The notes under the pieces: generated by a model
Databases searched by the model: none
What the model was told of the DNA's origin: nothing
Seen by the model: only the letters and a program-made list of their open reading frames with translations
DNA from: an uncultured Chloroflexota bacterium
GTDB lineage: Bacteria > Chloroflexota > Limnocylindria > Limnocylindrales > Limnocylindraceae
NCBI GenBank assembly: GCA_937864085.1
Contig: CALMIH010000019.1
Location: forward strand, 1-9,514
Length of the DNA stretch: 9,514 nt
Reading direction: 5' to 3'
Translations under genes and position numbers: made by a program
Part shown: positions 7,649 to 9,514 of the stretch, piece by piece
How positions within the stretch are numbered: the first letter of the stretch is position 1
Layout: every line of letters starts with the position of its first letter

Positions 7649-8613
7649 TGACGGGGGGCCGGAAGCCGGCTCCAGTGGCGCGACGCGCGGCGGTCGCATC
7701 TGATCCTCGTGTCGCCACCTTCATGCAACACCTTGGCGCGCGGACACTCTCCCCAGCAACGAGCCGCTCGTACCGCACCGTTGTTGAGCGCTTCCTCTCA
7801 TGGTGCGATGCGGAGCGAATCGATTGGCGCGCCCCAGAACGAACGGACCTGCGCCGCTATGTCGCAGCCATTAGCGAAGGGACACAGCGCTCCACCGTCC
7901 AGCAGCGGCTTGCTGCGCTGGGAACCTTCTATCGTTTTTGGGTGCGACAGGGGAGTGTGGCCAAAGATCCACTTCAAGCGCTTGCACGCCCACAACGTGA
8001 ACGCCGCCTCCCCGATGTGCTGAGTGCTGAACAGGTGACGCGCCTCATTGAGACCGCCGCCTCGGCCGATTCGCCAGCGCTCGCGCTGCGTGACACCGCA
8101 CTCGTTGAACTCCTCTACGGCGCTGGGCTGCGCATCGCAGAGGTTGTGTCGATTCGCGTGCGCGACCTCGACTTGGCGCGCGGTGAGGTCCGCGTCACTG
8201 GAAAAGGAGAGAAGCAGCGCGTTGCACTATTTGGCACACCGTGCATCAGCGCACTGAAGCGCTACCTTGCAGACGGCCGACCTGAGTTGCTCAGGGCGTC
8301 TGCCACGTCAAGTGATGCACTCTTCCTCAATCGCAACGGTACGTCGCTCGGGGAGCGTGGTGCGCGTGCGCGACTCAATGAGACCGCAGTCCGCGCCGGC
8401 CTCCCAGCCGCCTTTCATCCGCACACCCTCCGTCACTCGTTCGCAACGCATCTCTTGGATGGCGGTGCGGATCTGCGCGTGGTGCAGGAGCTGCTCGGCC
8501 ATGAGAGCCTCGGCACGACGCAGGTCTACACCCACGTCTCCACGGCGCGGCTGCGCGGTCTCTATGCGTCGGCCCACCCTCGCGCTCGGCGCGCCGCAAA
8601 GAGGGACGCGTAG
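7648..8613 (+). CDS. Tyrosine recombinase XerC/XerD-like
   Basis: Xer recombinases act at chromosomal dif sites to resolve chromosome dimers into monomers before division. The 321-residue protein has an N-terminal SAM-like core-binding domain (about 22-110) and a C-terminal catalytic domain with the complete active set: Arg162 (AGLRIAE), Lys186 (TGKGEK), His259 and Arg262 (HTLRHSF), His285 (LLGHESL) and the nucleophile Tyr294 (VYTHVS). The start at 7648 overlaps the topA stop by one base, with GAGG seven bases upstream. The first 20 or so residues are extra compared with typical Xer proteins, and an internal ATG at 7723 exists but is less well placed. XerC versus XerD cannot be separated by eye, and the organism might use a single Xer. 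A topA-xer neighbourhood is common in bacteria, which argues for a chromosomal rather than a phage integrase role. Confidence 0.93.
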   Translation: MTGGRKPAPVARRAAVASDPRVATFMQHLGARTLSPATSRSYRTVVERFLSWCDAERIDWRAPERTDLRRYVAAISEGTQRSTVQQRLAALGTFYRFWVRQGSVAKDPLQALARPQRERRLPDVLSAEQVTRLIETAASADSPALALRDTALVELLYGAGLRIAEVVSIRVRDLDLARGEVRVTGKGEKQRVALFGTPCISALKRYLADGRPELLRASATSSDALFLNRNGTSLGERGARARLNETAVRAGLPAAFHPHTLRHSFATHLLDGGADLRVVQELLGHESLGTTQVYTHVSTARLRGLYASAHPRARRAAKRDA

Positions 8614-8616
8614 CCG

Positions 8617-9348
8617 ATGAGCGGGCAGGCGGTTCGGAATAGCGCGCTCCTCTCCGGCGCGGCGCTGGCGTCACGCCTGCTCGGCTGGGTGCGGCTGATC
8701 GTCCTCGTCGCCGCGTTTGGTGCGGATGGACGACTCGATCCATACCTCGCCGCCTTCAAGGTCCCCGACATCATTTACCAGTTGATCGCAGCCGGGCCAC
8801 TCTCGAGCGTTCTCGTGCCGCTCGTGGTTCGACTGCGCAGCGAGGGCGATGATCTTCGCGCGCGTCGCATCATGAGCGCGATCTTCCTGATCTTCGGAGC
8901 CCTTGCGCTCGTGATCGCAGTCGCAGCGCTCCTCCTTGCTGGTGGACTCGCCGAACTTCTCGCGCCCGGGATCAGCGCGGCACAGCGCGAGGAGGTGGCG
9001 CAGCTGAGCAGGATCCTCGCCCCCTCATCGCTCGGCCTTGGAATCGTTGCGGTGGCGAGTGTCTGGAGCGCCGCGAACGAGCGCTTCTTCGCCTCGTCGA
9101 TTGGGCCGATCGTCTACAACCTCTCCGTCATCCTCTTCACCCTCTTCGGCGCTGAACGTTTCGGCACCGTCGCCGCTGCGCTCCCCGGAAAGGTGATGGA
9201 GTGGGCTGGTATGCGCACAGCAGATGGCCGGCTCACAAGAACGCATATCGGTGACATGAGGTACGCCAGTCTAGCCGCGGCTAACGACAGCGGATCATCG
9301 TTCAAGGAGATCGCTGACCTGATAGACGAGAATAAGGATTCACTATGA
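8617..9348 (+). CDS. murJ: MurJ lipid II flippase, N-terminal third only, with foreign tail
   Basis: MurJ flips the cell-wall precursor lipid II across the inner membrane. Residues 1-about 187 match the MurJ/MviN start: SRLLGWVR (Arg20 and Arg26, matching two arginines of the E. coli protein), DPYLAAFKVPD, AAGPLSSVLVP, and about five hydrophobic segments near 9-33, 50-72, 87-117, 130-150 and 160-180. The family is normally about 500 residues with 14 membrane segments. After about residue 188 (near 9180) the homology stops. The remaining 55 codons are polar, use codons such as AGA, AGG, ATA and CTA that are rare in the rest of the window, and end at 9346-9348. The open frame is therefore a join of two different sequences and not a normal short MurJ. 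The ATG is three bases after the xer stop, with GAGGGA about 10 bases upstream. Confidence 0.85.
   Translation: MSGQAVRNSALLSGAALASRLLGWVRLIVLVAAFGADGRLDPYLAAFKVPDIIYQLIAAGPLSSVLVPLVVRLRSEGDDLRARRIMSAIFLIFGALALVIAVAALLLAGGLAELLAPGISAAQREEVAQLSRILAPSSLGLGIVAVASVWSAANERFFASSIGPIVYNLSVILFTLFGAERFGTVAAALPGKVMEWAGMRTADGRLTRTHIGDMRYASLAAANDSGSSFKEIADLIDENKDSL
9181..9348 (+). other. 3' end of an unrecognised coding frame, joined onto murJ
   Basis: This segment reads in the murJ frame but does not belong to MurJ. It ends in a polar, helix-like C-terminus (SFKEIADLIDENKDSL) with no membrane segment. Codon use differs from the upstream genes, and GC drops to 43% in 9301-9360 by hand count, against 65% in 9001-9060. 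Its stop overlaps the next start as ATGA, the way real neighbouring genes do, so I take it as the true end of a gene from another source (phage, plasmid or another genome). The product is not recognised. The exact join lies somewhere in about 9178-9215. Confidence 0.55.
9334..9338 (+). promoter_or_regulatory. Shine-Dalgarno for the last partial gene
   Basis: AAGGA lies six bases before the ATG at 9345. With the ATGA overlap it supports translation of the following frame. Confidence 0.5.
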
Positions 9349-9514
9349 AGTATAGCGACCGTACGGTCATGGCCGGGCCGTGTCCTGAATTAGGACAGCA
9401 GGCCGAATTCCGGGTAGATGAAACGATACGCGGATCGTTCGTGATGTTCGTTAAACTGCGTAGTGATCTTCCTAGCGCAATAGTGGCGGCAGGATACGAC
9501 GCGTGCTCTGTGTA
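9345..9514 (+). CDS. Unrecognised protein, 3' end beyond window
   Basis: The ATG at 9345 opens a frame that runs 56 codons to the window edge without a stop. It begins MKYSDRTVMAGPCPELGQQ. It overlaps the preceding stop as ATGA and has AAGGA six bases upstream, both good signs of a real gene. I see no signal peptide, membrane segment or known motif, and make no functional call. GC is about 47% in 9421-9480, lower than the housekeeping genes, so it belongs with the foreign segment that begins inside murJ. Small, closely coupled genes with mixed codon use are typical of phage or plasmid DNA, but that origin is inference. Confidence 0.5.
   Translation, partial: MKYSDRTVMAGPCPELGQQAEFRVDETIRGSFVMFVKLRSDLPSAIVAAGYDACSV

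Noticed and set aside
6569..7778. Long antisense open frames opposite topA and the start of xer
   Set aside because: They show no motifs and no supported start; the + strand frames have complete catalytic sites over the same bases.
7648..8613. Tyrosine recombinase as the integrase of a mobile element
   Set aside because: It sits directly after topA with a one-base overlap, shares codon style with its neighbours and has Xer-type motifs. No repeats that would serve as attachment sites were seen.
1827..8613. Frequent GATC within the coding sequence as a possible regulatory repeat
   Set aside because: The copies fall in common Ile and Asp-Arg codon contexts without fixed spacing, so codon use explains them well enough; no counts against expectation were made.
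1800..8620. Rho-independent terminators between the genes
   Set aside because: Gene junctions overlap or are only a few bases long, and the one longer gap (4788-5026) shows no GC hairpin followed by a T run.
9150..9230. Attachment site or IS end at the murJ junction
   Set aside because: I saw no terminal inverted repeat, target-site duplication or tRNA-like sequence at the join, so an insertion element cannot be supported.

Overview
The window holds bacterial chromosomal housekeeping DNA with all recognisable genes on the + strand. Most of it is GC-rich, about 60-65% in the blocks I counted by hand. The genes are tightly packed and I see no convincing terminator between them. FtsH with a HEGGH zinc site, the single xer gene right after topA, the MurJ style and the compact codon use suggest a Chloroflexota- or Actinobacteria-like organism, possibly a streamlined freshwater lineage. 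That placement is tentative. There is no rRNA, tRNA, CRISPR array or insertion sequence that I can support.

Layout: (1) 1-1827, FtsH membrane protease, cut at its 5' end by the window edge. (2) 1827-3233, M20-family metallo-dipeptidase. (3) 3241-4152, prephenate dehydrogenase TyrA. (4) 4149-4787, a divergent NUDIX-superfamily protein of the COG4112 type, probably starting at TTG inside the tyrA stop. (5) 4788-5030, an open stretch with no good start codon that reads like the C-terminal winged helix of DprA, probably a remnant of dprA in its classical place upstream of topA. (6) 5027-7648, DNA topoisomerase I, perhaps from a leaderless transcript. (7) 7648-8613, XerC/XerD-type tyrosine recombinase. 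(8) 8617-about 9180, the N-terminal third of the lipid II flippase MurJ, after which the sequence changes character. (9) about 9181-9514, DNA of a different style: the end of one unknown frame, then the start of another unknown frame coupled by an ATGA overlap.

Genes 1-8 overlap or are separated by only a few bases, apart from the dprA-like stretch, so most are probably co-transcribed. Functionally they are a housekeeping mix: membrane protein quality control, peptide turnover, tyrosine synthesis, nucleotide-type hydrolysis, DNA supercoiling, chromosome dimer resolution and cell-wall precursor export. They do not form a dedicated system.

The points most worth a second look are the two composition breaks near the window ends (within ftsH at about 300-420 and within murJ at about 9181-9215), which could be recombination or assembly chimerism, and the dprA-like remnant. 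I found no convincing new biological system.
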